From: Xiphias gladius
Lineage: Eukaryota; Chordata; Actinopteri; Istiophoriformes; Xiphiidae
Length of the DNA stretch: 64,000 bases
Assembly: GCF_016859285.1 (NCBI RefSeq)
Contig: NC_053419.1
Location: 16,217,001-16,281,000 of the forward strand
Reading direction: 5' to 3'
Part shown: positions 48,001 to 61,542 of the stretch, piece by piece
How positions within the stretch are numbered: position 1 is the first letter of the stretch
Layout: each line of letters starts with the position of its first letter
Notes under the pieces: model-generated
Told to the model about the DNA's origin: nothing
The model's database searches: none
The model's input: the letters and a program-made list of their open reading frames with translations, nothing else
Position numbers and translations under genes: made by a program

Positions 48001-49847
48001 TGCACTGGGGTCCATCAAAGACGCTAAATAGACTTAATTATCAAATATATGGTATCTTTTTGATGTCATTTGCTGTCTTGCCAAACGATTTCCTTACATT
48101 AAGGCTATAGTTTTGTTAAGATTATCTGCCCCTGTAATTATCCATCTCTTATAGGATAAACCTGATTAAATACCGAAAACCTCTTGGCCTGTTATTACAG
48201 AAAACACAGCACAGCATCTGTGGTAGTATTATTAAAGACCACAACATCAACAGACCCCAAGACAGACAGGCAGATGTATGGGCAGGAGCCTCCGCATTCC
48301 CTCTGTAGACCCTAGGAGGACTCAAACCACCCCGCCAGAGGACTGGAGCAAACCCATGCTGATTCAGACAGGACAAAGCCGGGCCAGGCAAGTCAAGTAT
48401 GTCAGGCCAACCTACCTTCCTCTGCTCTGACTGGGGTGCTGGGTGGTGTGGAGGTGGGTTTCTGGCCTTTGGGCTCCTCCTCAGGCTCCTCTAGCTGCTC
48501 CGACTCTGAAAGGAATCAACCAGCAGAAATGAAACAGTAAGAATATAAAAATCAACAAGCTAATTGATCTACATACTTTAAAATAAAATTATGGTTGTCA
48601 TTTTCGCTGGCTATAAATTGATGATTATTGATGACTGGCCAAAAAAAAAAAAAAAAAGGTTAATTCCGTCACATTCTGTCTCAGTGAAACGTCTTTGCAA
48701 CACAAAGGAAAGGAAAAACAGCACACAGAACCAAACCAGGGAGGAAGCTTTAATCAGGAGAACACTGCAAACCCCTTCATACAAATCCCAGCAAAACCAA
48801 CCTTAAAATATCCCAAAGAGCCAAACAAACCAAAACTACCATTAGTTTTGATGGAAATCAATCAGAGGCACGAGAGGGAGAGTGGACACCCAGAGAGATA
48901 TTTTTAGGACAGGTTAGCAGGAAGAAAAGGAGGCCACCATTAAATGTCCACACATGAGATGCTCTGATTGGATCACTGAGCTTAGACACAGCTTCCTCAA
49001 AGGTTAGCACAACACTCCACTGCAAAAGCGTTTTTTTTTTAGACTTGAGGAGTGAGCATCCTGAAAGAGAGGGGATGGGTATAAATCTCAAAATGAGCTC
49101 CTCCTCACATCCTCTCTCCTCAGCACCTCGTCCAACCAAACTGCAGAAAGGTATCTGATCTGCCAGAGCTCTGATGCCTTTGGACAAGACATCAGAGCGA
49201 GGGGATGGTGGGGGAAAAAATAATCAAGCAAAGGCTTCAGAGATTAAACTGAGGGTAGGGAGGGTGCTTTCACATGGTAAAAAAAAAAGGAAAATAAAAA
49301 AAAAAAGGCAGCAGACTCCAAACCCCCAGAAAAAGGAGAAGACACAGCAGGCGGGGGATCCCCAGACTCCCAGTGCAGCGGTATGTATTGAGGCGGACCA
49401 GGGCTGAGCAGGGAGGAGGGAAGCGTACGGCCAGATTTTAGGCTCGGCTCTGCTTCATCTGGTGTACCTGGGGCCTGATCCGCCCTAGCTGCCTCTGCCA
49501 TTGACGGCTCCTTGCTGAGGGCTCGCAGCACGGCGCAGTGGAACTCCTTATGAGGGGAATCTGGGGCTGAAAAAACCTCATCTGCGGTGGAAAAAATGTC
49601 ATCTGCTTGCGTCCCTGCAGAGTCAGTGCCGTCCTGAGCTGGCTCGGCCCCACTGGAGAAGCCGAGGGAAGAGGAGCCCTGCCCGGAGGCTGGTGTAGGC
49701 GGGACCTTCTCAAAGGTGGCCGAGTCGGTTGGAGACTGCAGAGTTGTGGAGACAGAGGCTCGACCTCTCGGTAGTGTTTCAGGCTCAGGACAGGACACGC
49801 TGGAGGCTGATCCCTCCCTACTAGCGTCTTGTCCCTGCACTGTGAAT

Positions 49848-49885
<38 letters not shown>

Positions 49886-51805
49886 AGAGATAACATCACA
49901 GTTTGGCCAATTTGAAGTTTATCAGGTTTTTGCATCATTCATCAGCATGGCCAGTGTGTTTTCCCTTATTACCAGTACCTTTTATAAATGCTTACTATAT
50001 ATTATAATGTTTAAAATAACTGCACATAATTTGAACTGAAAACATACAATATAACAGTGAACTTGAACAAATAACAGCTCAGGTGATCCTTGCATCTATG
50101 CTTGCTGTGCAGACTGATCTGACATCGTTTTTTCTGAGTATACAATGTTTTTCTTTGGGCAGGTCAAGTAAAAGTGATTACAGAAGGAAGGAGCTGTGAA
50201 TTACGAAACACAATTCCCTGATGTCCCTCTAATTTTTAACCTTAGAACGATAAAAAAAAAAAAAAAAAAAAAAGGAAGTTATTAAACTCTCAACTGTACC
50301 AGTATATAAACCTAATCATTATATATCATTATCAAATCAGAGAGGGATATAACTACAACCCATTACCAAAGAAAAAAGTTTCATCTGCTATTTTGACAGG
50401 TAATGTTGGCCGATCACTGTGGTGAGCAGACTAAATGTTTTTTTAACCAGTTCTGACTATTATTCGGTTGATAAAAACATCTGAGTTTCTTCCATCTTCT
50501 CCGCTCCACTCGGCGTCTTTACCTTCAGGCCCTTTCTGTTTCTGCTCCACCTCCCTGCGGTATTCCTCCAGCTCCTGGTCAGTGAGTTTGGTGAAGGGGT
50601 TGGGACCCTGCTTGCTGACGATAACCTTGGGCTGGTACTCCTTTTCGATGATGGCCTTGGACGCGGTCACAAGCTCCCCCTTCAGGGCACACAGAAGAAC
50701 GGCGGAAAAAGATGAAATGTCGAGGTAAGACAGATGACAGTTACTCTATGTTGCACATGGAAGGATTTAATACATTGAAAAATAGCTGCAGTGTCAGATG
50801 CTTGCAGAAAATCTCACATAGTTTAGTTAAATTTCAAGATGCACATGTTATGATGTAAAATAACAGGTTACGTCTTACTACATTAGGACATGGCAGAATT
50901 TTTTTTTTTTTTTTTTTAAATTTTATTTCAAACAATAAACATAAATGGCTACGTAAAAGCCAAGAACTGACAGATCTGAAAAAGATTTCAAGCCAACAGT
51001 GCATAACCAGGCACACACGAAATAGTCAAGGTGAAGCAAAAACAAGCACGACCAAGGTCAACTAACACAAACAGCAATAGTTGTGCTCTTTAAACCAAAA
51101 ACATAAGTTTTAACAGTTGTAACGTCACTTACTCTTTCAAGGACTTTTTTTTTTTTTTTAAATATATAAATTGTATGCAACACATGCAGTAAACACCACC
51201 ATCACTGGATCTAATGCCTGCCTTCTCTCTACTGCTCACCCTCAACTTGCAATTATACATTCTGAGAAGACGGTGAAAATCTCCTCTGCAGACAGACTCA
51301 TGACAGCAGAACAAAAGGTCTATCTTTGTCCTCAAGGATCCTACCTGTCACAAAAATCACATTAATCTAACCGTATCCAAAGTTCTCAGGCTGCGGAAAA
51401 CATGTAGAAAAGCCCAGGTTGCATGACCATACAAAACACAGCAAGAGAGAAAATCGCCTCACTCTAGCACTATTATTCCCTTCATCTGTACAGGCCCAGA
51501 TATCAGGTGCCTATCTGCAGGCTCAGAGGAATGACTGGAGGATGATGTGAAGTACAGGTGAATAGTATTTGTGACTGGAGCAGTAAGTACCTTTCTAATT
51601 GACTTAGCAGGACTATAGGACCCCTCGGACACATCGAGGCCATCAATAGTGTCTGTACAGTCAGACAGAGGGGCGTCCTGCAATAGTAAACCCAGTGAGG
51701 TGGGGGGCACAACCCAGCTCTTAAACACCAGCACATTCAAATTAGCAGTCTGTCAGGCAGGCGTGAAAATGTGCAGACATTCGCAAACATATCACCTCTC
51801 TCACA

Positions 51806-51899
<94 letters not shown>

Positions 51900-54800
51900 G
51901 GTGGAAAGAGAACAAAGAAATCTCACTTGATTAGAACTACTACTATTAAGTGTTACTCAAGCAGGACTGAGGCTTCTGTAGCTGTGTTAAAAACTCTGTG
52001 TGAAGTCTTGGTAAAAGTAGGGTTAGTTATTGACTAGTTTCTTTCCACTTCTGCATACACACATACCATAGAGACACACACAAACATTGGAAATGCATGC
52101 AGAGAGAGATGTTGGGCATAGCATAGCAGTGATGGAACAAGTAGCCAGAAGCATGCAACGGAAAAGACAAACTATTCACACAACAGAACAACAGCTCATC
52201 AAGGCCTCCTTTGATCGTAATAGTGACATGCCGGTGAAGTTTTAGGTACCCATAAAACTAGATTAATTAAGATTAACACACTTTAAAAAATAATTAACAG
52301 CTCCATTTTAAATTTGCCTGTGTTCAGTTTCTCATGGTTACAAGTCCATCTAACAGATGTGGAAATATTAAGCTGAGAGCCTCCCAGTGGAGGAAGGGTA
52401 AACCATGCAAACTCCACTCAAAAGGCAAATTTTAAGCAATTTTACCATGTTTTGCATTTGTACTTCTCAAAAAGAGGATACAGAGTGCATGCATATAAAA
52501 AAAACAAACAAACAAAAAAAAAAAAGGTATTATTTGACTGTAACGGGGTTTGTTGAACATTTCAAGATATAAAAATGACCAGCCTGCAAATGCTGAGACA
52601 GGTAACAGCCTCAACTCTGAACTACTGAAAAAGAAAAAAGGCAGAACAAATTTAAAAAAAAAAAAAAAAAAAAAAATGAAGAAGAAGAAAAAAAAATGTA
52701 TGAAAATGGAGACAACCTGAGCTGGCAGGTCTGAAGAGTAGAGTGAGGTTACCTCTCACACATACTACTCACCTGCCAGATTGACAATCTCTGTGGTTAA
52801 AGAATAATGTCACAGTTACAAAGTCACCCCATTCTCTGGGAAGCAACACGGAGGGCATGTTTTGGCTCTTTGTTACAGGTGGTGAAGTTACTCCTTCAGA
52901 AACTGATGCCAGATCTGATCACGAAATGTTTTTAAATTGCAACCAATTTCTTTCATTACAGCTCAGTGTCGAGGAAAACTTCACACACCTTATTCACACA
53001 TTGCGGCGTTTTTGTTTCAGGGGTGACTCCAGACCTGGACAGAATAATGATGAGATTTTCTATTTTCCTTTTAATTTAGCTCAATAGGAGGAGACCAAAA
53101 CAACACAAACGCTCAGGTATTTCAACAGTATGAGACAAATATTCCTCTCCAGGTCGGGATAGCTGTAGCAGCCAGGTTTTTTTTTTACGTGCTGAGTTCA
53201 CAGACTGACCTGGGTAAAGGTGCGTTCCACCACGGTGGTGGCACACAGAACCTGAGACTGGGGCCCCGCTGTTTTTATGTCCTGCAGGTTCTGCTCCCGG
53301 ATCTAAAAAACGACAACATTTTAAGTCACGAAGGAATGATAAGCACACATCCTGCTCCAGATGCCAAAACCAACTAAAACCAAATATAAAAAGAAAGCTG
53401 TCATACCTTATTCCTCATTTCCAGGACTTCCTTTGGGTTGGTGTTCAATGGGATGAACTGATTGGCTACGGCAGCCTGGCGGAGGCCGTCTTCCTTTGTC
53501 CACTGTAAACACATCATAACGTGTTAAAAAGGCAACTAAAACCAGGTATATACTGACTGAAATGAAAAACCCAAGCACAAAAATAGGTTCAGACAAAATA
53601 CTATGCAGGCTTCACAATACAAGAATCATGCTGAACTGAAATGGACAAAAGTTGGATGACTGTAAAAAGGTTTGAATGTAAAAAGTGAACCAATGATGAT
53701 GAGGCACATTTTAGGAAATTAAGTGCAAGTTTCATTTATATTTTAGCAGGGAACGGTTCACCATCATTACCTACAGTACATAACCTCTCTGACGCTTATC
53801 CATCAACCTGTGATATTAGATTATTTTCCAAGTAATATGGGATGATATAATTTAATTCCGTCTAGCTGGTTTGATTTGTGCACAAACACCGAATGGAACA
53901 CAGCGTAAATTATCTAAATGGAGAGCATCAGCACTGTCATGATACACCACAGATTCAATTTTGTGTGTGTGGTTTTTTTTAGTTGTTTTTTTTTTTTAAA
54001 TGTAAACTCAGATGAAATGTCATAAAGTATCAAGAAAACCTTGGAGACCCTAGGCATGAGGCTCTCCAAGAGACAAAGTTTGGAAAAATGTGCATGTTAC
54101 AAAAAGAAAATTCAAATCAGTTTTAGAATTTACAGATATTCATTTCAGACATCAGTGCTAGTGGCGGTAATCTCTAATCGTTTTTATTTATTTATTTTTA
54201 AATATATTCATTCCTAAAAAGTCAATGTTAAAACACTAGAAAATGTGGAAAGTGAAAAGTGAAATCACAGTTGAGACTGTAAAAGTTAAACAAGAGAAAC
54301 AGATGTTTTTAAATTGTGCTTTTACAGGTTGTCTGGCATCTCTGTGTATGTTTTCCGTGCAAAGAAAGGAGCTGCAGATGTATTATGAAAATATCGGATA
54401 TGAGAAGGAGTTGAGGTTTATAATCTCATAAGCGGCTGAGAAGTAAAGCTTGTACGACAGATTTTAAGAGCCAGTACCGAGAGGAAACAATGGGCCTCAA
54501 TGAAGAACCTCTCATATATTATTAAATGGCACATGTACGTGATTTAAGAGAATATGTGGCATTCAACATTTCTCGTGTACTCTGATTTATCTCTTAGATA
54601 TAAATGAAATTTGTGAGTGTTCCAGACCAGTTGTATGAGTTATGGACAGAGTCTGACTCTCTCCAAAACAGGGAAAAAAGAAAAAAAACAAAAACATAAC
54701 ATCTTAACCTGTGTGAATTCTGAGTTTAAAAATTATCCTGAAATTGTCATTAACAGTTGTGCTAATAACACAATGACACCAATAAACTTTTATTCTTCTA

Positions 54801-55131
54801 GTCTGCTAATTTCTGCCAGCAGGACTTCAAGGTCTGAAGGTATAAAAAAGTCTTCTTTTTACTCTTTGATAACATTTTTGTGAATTAAAATTGCCCACAA
54901 ACTGAGTAGTACAGGCAGCCGTATAAGGCAATTTTAGAAGCTCACAGAAAAAAAGTACTAAAGATTTAGGATAAGAAAACAAAAATGTTCTTCCATGGAT
55001 GTTTTAAACATCCTTCAGATGGTTATACCCCCAAGATGATTAGTTTGGGTGCTGCTCTGTCAGAAAGTGATGAAAAAGCCTCGTGCACGACCACAACCAT
55101 TTGTCATCATCATTGATGTACTATTAAAATG

Positions 55132-55163
<32 letters not shown>

Positions 55164-58100
55164 TAGAAGGCACACACTGACGACCTACTGAAAACATCAC
55201 AGAATGAGAAAAAAAGATGGAAAGGTAAGGGTTGGGGGGTTGGGGGGTGGGTGGTGGCGAGAGGTGAGGGAGCGTGACAGGTGGCTGGGGTGGGTGACCG
55301 AGACGATGAGGCTGGCTTACGAAGCGAGAGTGGCAGTGAGGGGTGAGCTGGCATCACCAAAGTCATTTCCAAGGCTGATACACAACAACAAGGACGACAG
55401 AGATAAGAGAGAAACACACCCGAGGGCAATCGACCACGTTGGGACAAAAAAAAAAAAAAAAAAAAAAAAAGCCATTGTCATAACGCTACGATGTAAGACA
55501 AGAGGGTATCTTTCCTGCAGAGGATGAAACCTTTTATTGTTTTGTTAAATATGTTCTTCTCAAAGTGAAAAAATATCCCATCTAGTTTTTGTAAACCTGG
55601 TAATGCTCAGCATGATTGAGGGGAAAAAAAAACAAAAAAAAAAAAAAAAAAAACAGTCTGCATCTATTTCTTGCACCAAATTGAATGAGCAGCACATGAA
55701 TATTCAAATCAAAATGTTCAGCTTCCATGCAAAAAGTTGTATTTAAATCTTTATAAACTAAGCATGTAATTTGCAGCGCTAAGCGTAAGCTCATGACTCC
55801 ATTGCTGTGTTTAGTCTAAGCTTGGCTGGTCAGCTGCCAAATCAGGGGCTAGATGAGGAAGGGTTTCAGGATGGAAGTAGCTGGGTTGGGTTGGTTGAGT
55901 ATGAGATGAACACGTAAACACGATATACTCACTGAGATAGAGTCTCACAACACAACATTTCCTACTTTCCCAACAGGAGATAATTGATTCAAAAGTCAGG
56001 TCAAATTTCATGGCTTTTGTTCCATTTTTTTTTTCTTTTCTCTTCAAACAAGATCCACTCATGCAGGCTTTGAGGTTTTCAAAACCATTTTCAGAATCAA
56101 ACTGAAACCAGAAATTAGAGAGAACAAAAATAATAAAACAAACGGAAACATACAACTGGGAGCAGTTGCGGGTTTTTAAGAAAAATAAAAAATTAGAAAA
56201 GCAGGCTGCATAACTCTTTTGCCAAGAAGGTTTTTGCTTTGTTGTATGACCTTAATTATTTTTTTCAAATCAAATGTCTATAATGTATCTGGCATTAATC
56301 TGGAAGTTAAATATTCTCAGCTAGAGACATGCCACCTCCCTTCTTTATGCGGGCAGTGTAAATCTTACGAGACGTCTAATAAAAACACTCTGTGAGCAGC
56401 CCAAAAAGCAAAATTCACACTAGGGTTCTGACTTACATTCCCTCAAGTCTCACTGACCTTACTTTTTCTTGATCGGTTTCCCTAACTCCTTTTGAGCAAC
56501 AAAGTTAGCCAACTTCAAGATGCAGAGACAAAACTAAAGAGTGCGTATTACAGGGTGAGCAACAATGTGGTTGGCAGCAACATCACAGTGTCTTTCAACA
56601 TTCATCTGCCCACTTGAGGTATCATGCCACACCCCTGCTGCTCGCTCCTCTGGGAAAAACATCAACACCAACAATGCATTTCACTACTACGCATGCAGTG
56701 GGGCATGCTGTGGGCAGCTGGCCCGGCATCGTGAGAAGTTAGGAGACCAGGAGGGGAAAGGAGCAAATAGGGTCAACAAATAATCACAGCTATGCTACAA
56801 AGTGATTAACAGAGCAGAGGTAACTGCATTAGAAAGGTGGGTTAATAGGACATCTGAAATTACAGTGTGAATGAGCCTAAAAGTAGTGAGAAGCAGGATT
56901 TCTCTGACTTACATTTTTAAACTGCAAGCAGTTAGAAAGACTCAAGAAGGCTTTGTATTTCAGCTTCGTACTAGATTTTGACTTCTCACTGTCCCCAGGA
57001 CCTCAGGATGCCGACCACCTACCCGATTCAACCTACAAGGTAGCTGTAAAAATCTATACTATGAACAATAAGGTAGGCACAGACCAAGCAGTTGGTTATA
57101 CAGCTTGGCACGCAGACACCGGACGAGAGAGACTGCAGCAAGGGTTTGACGTGATCATGTGTTATGTTCGTCCACACCTTAGGCTTCGACTTGGGGCTGC
57201 CGCCGTCGGGCCCATCCTCGTAGGGCTCGTCGGGCCGGCCGCTGGCATTGAGCCAGCGGGTCTTGTCGCGCTGGCCGCGCTGGAAGCTGTGTTTCATTGG
57301 GGAGCGAGCGCCTGAGTCGCTGTCCTCCCCGTATGAGTAGCCCCCATGGGCAGAGGAAGCGATCTCCACGTCACTGTACTTTTTACCTTTGTCTCGCAAT
57401 GCCGGACAGCGGTAAGGATAGCCCGTCCGGTAGCCCTGGGAGACAGGGAGACAAAAATCGACAGCAGTGGTTTAGAATATTGTTAATGCAGTACCTCTCT
57501 ACCTGTTTCACTTAAAAGCCTACACTTGAAAAACCAGTGTTTTGAATTGAAGTAAATGGGACCATATTAGGAGTGGAGAAGGGGGTTGTAATTCATCCAG
57601 TGGCCAGGGTTCCAGAGTTTAAAGGGTCACTTCACCCAATTAAAAACATGCTACCATGCAGATAGTTTTTAAGATCTCCATCACGGGGATTTTTGCTACT
57701 ACCTCCAAGTGTTCAAAAGAATTTTACAATGAAAAGAAAAAAAAAAAAAAAGTCTCAAAGTCTAAGGCCACCGTAAGCCACAAGTCTCAATGGCAACAGG
57801 TGTGTTTGGGAGTTTTGACACTATTATCTGTTCACTAGATGGTCTGCAGATGATCCCGAGTAACTGGGGCATTGTTCTGGAAAGAGACACTGTTGTGAAA
57901 TTTCTCAAATGTCACTTTTAGAACGTCTATGGGGGAGTGACTTACCATTTGAGCATTGCCAACACTTGGATGGACATGAACCCATCGGTAGCAACAAGTA
58001 TCACCTGGACCATGGTTTGAATAAAACGGTGACGCCAAAGAAACAAGATGCAGGGATTCTTTACGGCACTAACTGGTGTAGAGGTCGTCTTTGTGCTTAT

Positions 58101-61100
58101 TGTATGAATTCAGCAATTTGGAAGACCTCACGTTTTTGGATTAGTTGTTTCTCCTGGAAAAGTTTTAATTTTTCCTCCCTTTTCTTTGAACCTACCAAGT
58201 TGTCGAGCATTCTCATGAGAGCCTCAAACTCCTGCTCCCCAACTTGCCACTTGGGGTGTACAGAGGACCCGTCGCCGACTGACTCGGGAACCCTTGGACG
58301 CAACTTGTATTTCACCGGGTCAAGCATCACCAGATTATCTGGCCCTCCAGCGCTGGCCAGTGTTCGCACCTGGAAGATATCAAGGGTGTATACAGACAGA
58401 GAAAACCACAGACCGATCCAGAACACAGAAGGAAAAAAAAAAAAAGTGGACATGAGGACATACACAAACACACAAACATACATTATAACGCACACACATA
58501 CAGACATTAATGAAGAAAGTGAACATATATTAAGATGTGGAGAGACAGGAGACAAAGACAATAGTTATGAAAAATACAGACAAACATATGTTGGTTTTTT
58601 TTGCTGAAACAAGGTTTACAGAGCTCAGTGTGTGAACTACCTGGATCTCACAGGCAGTGACCAGGTTGTGGATGTAATAGAAAGCTTCCTCTACTGTTTC
58701 ACCTACAGACAGCAACCCATGGTTCCTCAGGATGAGCACCTGGGACAGAGGAAAAAATTAAAACTTGCCAAGAACAACCGCGCACACACAACACTGCTGT
58801 TGGTCTCATTAACAAAAAAACAAAAAACAAAAAAAACTGTGTTTATGAAGTTATAAAATTAGGTTTTAGCAGTTTTTATAAATGGAACTATTACATTTCT
58901 AATTAACATTTTCCCAGCAATGGAAGCAATATTTCTTGTTTTCCCTTTCACACCCACACCCACACACAGCTGTTACCTTGCTGTTAGGCCCTAGGTTCCT
59001 CTGTATGAGAGCACCCTCTTCTTCGTCCACCAGTATGCCGTGGTAGTCATGGTAGGCCACCTCGCCCAGAGACAGCGCCTCAGGTGAGATGGGCAACAGG
59101 CCGCATTTCATGGCGGACACCTGCAACCAAACAAAAAAGGCCACACAATATATGACATAAGACTAGAAGGCTCCTATGCCTGTGTTGCATATAATTACTG
59201 AGTATACGCCGTCCCTTACCGCAGCACCCGCAGGTGTGTGTACATGTACGATACACTTGACATCGGGCCGTGCAGCATAGATGGCAGAGTGGAGAGTGAA
59301 GCCGGCCTGGTTGACTCCGAGGTTGGTGCTGCCCCGGTCCACTATCTCACCTTGCAGGTTTATCTTCACCTGGAGGGCGGGGGGGGGGGGGGGGCAGACA
59401 ACGAAGCTTTAGTCAAAGCGATAGGTTTAAGTTTGAGGTTTAGCTATGAATCCCAAGCGGACAACACAGGAAGTTCATCTTTGTCAAGTTCTGGCTAAGT
59501 ACAACTTAGTTTATCACACGAGAGGTGAACTAATTTTAAAGAGAAGTACGAAATACGCTTTCATTCACTTATAGAAAAGTGGAAAGGAAACATTAGAAAA
59601 GTTGTGCACTTCTGTTAGAAATCAGCACAGATTCTCACCAAACTGGAGGCAGTGACTTCACTGTACAGGAGCCCGAAGGGGACGATGAGAAAACGCTCCT
59701 GGTCAGAATTCACCCTGACCTACAAGAGCAGAACATTACACTGTTACACAAAAGCATTTGTTAAACAGCTTCCTTTGCGGCTCATTTCACTCAAACCACA
59801 CAGCATACCCTTCGAATATATTGTGAACTTTCCAATCAGATCATCTACCCACTTCTGTGTTATAATTATACATTGAACATGAATACTGTAGAACTGTAAT
59901 CTAGGTTTTAAAATAAAAAAAAGATACATACAGATAAAAAACTAGATGGGTATACTGAAAGCCTTATTGTGAATTTTGTCTTTATTGAATTGCCGGACAA
60001 AATCAGTTGCCATGGTCTGTTGCGTTATAAAGAATCTCACTGTGAGGTGGTTGTAGATAAGCTCGGACCAGCCAAACAAGTCAGCGAGCCGATAAAAGGC
60101 AGCAAGCTTGCAGCGAAGCAGCTTCTCGCCCTTGTCGTAGGAGATAGAATCTGAGCCGCGCAGATCGTTCACGGGAGTCACCATGCCCAAACCTGAGAGG
60201 ATGAGATGGAACAGACGTACAGGCGGTGTTGGCTGACATAAAAGAGGCTGAAAAATAATAATGATGCTGAGAAGAAAGACACAGTGCAAGGGCAAAAATG
60301 GATAAAATACAGTGCTATTTACGGAACAAAGAACCATTCCTGATTCTTACAAATCCCACTTACAGATAAAAACAATTAGATGAAGTCTGGGCCTACTGAA
60401 ATCCGACTGGACTCTTTGTCCAGAAATTAACTCTGGCATACGCTGCATTACTCATTGTAAGCCCAGACATAGCAGGGCTGAGGTCAAAAAGTCACACACA
60501 CGCACACACAAACACAAACACTCATTTCTGCTTACTCATGTTGAGCGCTGCCATGCCTCCTTGTGGCGCAGCAGGATACATGGAGGGCATGCTGGTGGTC
60601 ATGAAGTCTGCGATCTGCTGCAGAGCCAGCAGGCTCGTGGGCGTCTTCCCCTTCTTCAGCTGATCCTGGATCATTGTCTCCAGCTCCTCGCAGAATGCCT
60701 GCCGGTCGTCAATGCGGACATAAAAAACAAGACAGAAACAGGAAAATACGTCAGGGCAAAAAACAGATACAGAGAGTTAGATGACTCAAACACAAAAGAA
60801 AGGGAAACAAACAGGCAAGAGACACACACAGAAAGTTTGTTTGAGGCATATTTTAGCCTATTTATTTTATTTTATTTTATTACTACCCTCAGCATGCTGT
60901 TGCCACTGTTTTCTATTTTATTTCACTTTGGTATGAAAATAAATTTGCAGAAACTTGCAAGCACCATTCAGGGCCTGTTGTTCAGGACTCGAATACATCA
61001 GTGCTTTTCAAACATACAATAGGCCTTTAAACAGTGTGGTTGTGTGTGCTGGGCATTCAGCTGGTCACAGACACACTGTTGATGGAGAATAAACTGGATC

Positions 61101-61528
61101 CCTCATGTGATGTTGAGAGGGCTGCTGGCTTTACACTAAAAAGGAGCCTATTCACATTTAAAAATGCTGGTTATGGCAGTGTGCATTTATCAACTGTGGC
61201 CATAGCGTTTGTTAGTTGATGAACAGCAAATGTAGGATTGTGTTTTGTGTGTCAACAGCCTGATCCGTGATGCAGAAACTACTGAATCTGAATATGTTTA
61301 AAAACACGCGGAGTTGATTTCTGTTCCACTGACCGGGCTCTGTAGGATCATGGAGACCCTCTTCCTCTGCTCCATCATGTTGAAGTCCTGCCGCAGGTCG
61401 GGCGCCATGTTTCTCTCCCTCTGGTACTCCGGACTGCTCTCGTCCACCCGGTCGAAGTACCGCTCCTTGTGGGGGGCTGTGGTGGGAGGGGGGGCCGTCA
61501 CCACTCCGGCACCTGACTCGCCGTTCAT
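45084..61528 (-). CDS. add1: alpha-adducin, 14 constitutive coding exons, 707 aa without optional parts
   Basis: Exons in transcript order: 61334-61528, 60536-60698, 60041-60192, 59639-59719, 59220-59369, 58977-59120, 58641-58739, 58196-58369, 57178-57435 (or 57085-57435), 53407-53502, 53210-53302, 50523-50679, 48416-48505, 45084-45355. Adducin caps actin and joins spectrin to actin at the membrane. Residues about 140-330 are the class II aldolase-like head ([29 protein letters not shown]). The tail ends in the MARCKS-related basic segment [20 protein letters not shown], with the PKC/PKA serine context FRTPS. The start [10 protein letters not shown] matches human MNGDS and lies 14 nt inside its exon. 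Human ADD1 is 737 aa. Two cassette exons (51591-51677 and 49468-49839) and a 93-bp extension would give forms of up to about 891 aa. Confidence 0.97.
49468..49839 (-). CDS. add1: probable add1 cassette exon, 124 residues
   Basis: A 372-bp open stretch bounded by a 3' site (attcacag|TG) and a donor (CCCCAG|GTACAC). Both ends are phase 1, exactly matching the preceding exon (ends GAA G) and the following exon (begins AG TCG), so it can be included or skipped without a frameshift. It codes a Ser/Pro/Ala-rich acidic segment containing [20 protein letters not shown] and [23 protein letters not shown] repeat (in the transcript) abuts its acceptor. The reading frame stays open another 224 bp past the donor, to a stop at 49244. 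Whether it is used cannot be told from sequence alone. Confidence 0.65.
49851..49884. repeat. (GT)n tract beside the add1 372-bp cassette exon
   Basis: On the transcript strand it is (CA)17, ending about 11 bases before the 3' splice site at 49839/49840. Confidence 0.95.
51591..51677 (-). CDS. add1: add1 cassette exon, 29 residues
   Basis: An 87-bp, phase-0 open exon with good sites (attgcag|GAC and AAAG|GTACTT). It codes [20 protein letters not shown] followed by YSPAKSIRK and sits between the TFTQ exon (53210-53302) and the [10 protein letters not shown] exon (50523-50679). I recall a similar DAPLSDC exon in vertebrate alpha-adducin isoforms. Its length is a multiple of three, so skipping keeps the frame. 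A (CA)n tract lies about 140 bp away on its transcript-upstream side. Confidence 0.75.
51816..51897. repeat. (CA)n microsatellite in an add1 intron
   Basis: About 82 bp of CA, (UG)n on the transcript, upstream of the 87-bp cassette exon. Confidence 0.95.
53520..57080. other. largest add1 intron
   Basis: About 3.6 kb between exons 53407-53502 and 57085-57435. Contains several long A runs (55138-55163, 55446-55470, 55623-55653) and AT-rich unique-looking sequence. I found no exon with matching splice phases. Confidence 0.6.
57085..57177 (-). CDS. add1: add1 alternative exon extension, 31 residues
   Basis: The exon that starts at 57435 has two usable donors: AAG|GTGTGG at 57178 and TTG|GTCTGT at 57085. 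Using the distal one adds exactly 93 bp in frame, coding [15 protein letters not shown]... and ending ...[11 protein letters not shown] recall the same insertion at the same place in the 768-aa human ADD1 isoform, so this is alternative 5' splice-site use kept since the common ancestor of fish and mammals. Confidence 0.85.
57615..57925 (+). repeat. dispersed teleost repeat in an add1 intron
   Basis: Starts ttaaagggtcacttcaccca and contains ttgttctggaaagagacact and gttgtgaaatttctcaaatg. I recall these modules as a family common in percomorphs. Noncoding. Confidence 0.55.
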
Positions 61529-61542
61529 CCTGGGCTGGCCTC

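Noticed and set aside
49438..49938. 166-codon open frame, minus strand
   Set aside because: It is another frame of the add1 cassette exon region and begins in the CA repeat (poly-HT).
4418..51897. Regular short repeats that could suggest a CRISPR array
   Set aside because: All are dinucleotide or mononucleotide microsatellites in a vertebrate genome; no repeat-spacer pattern.
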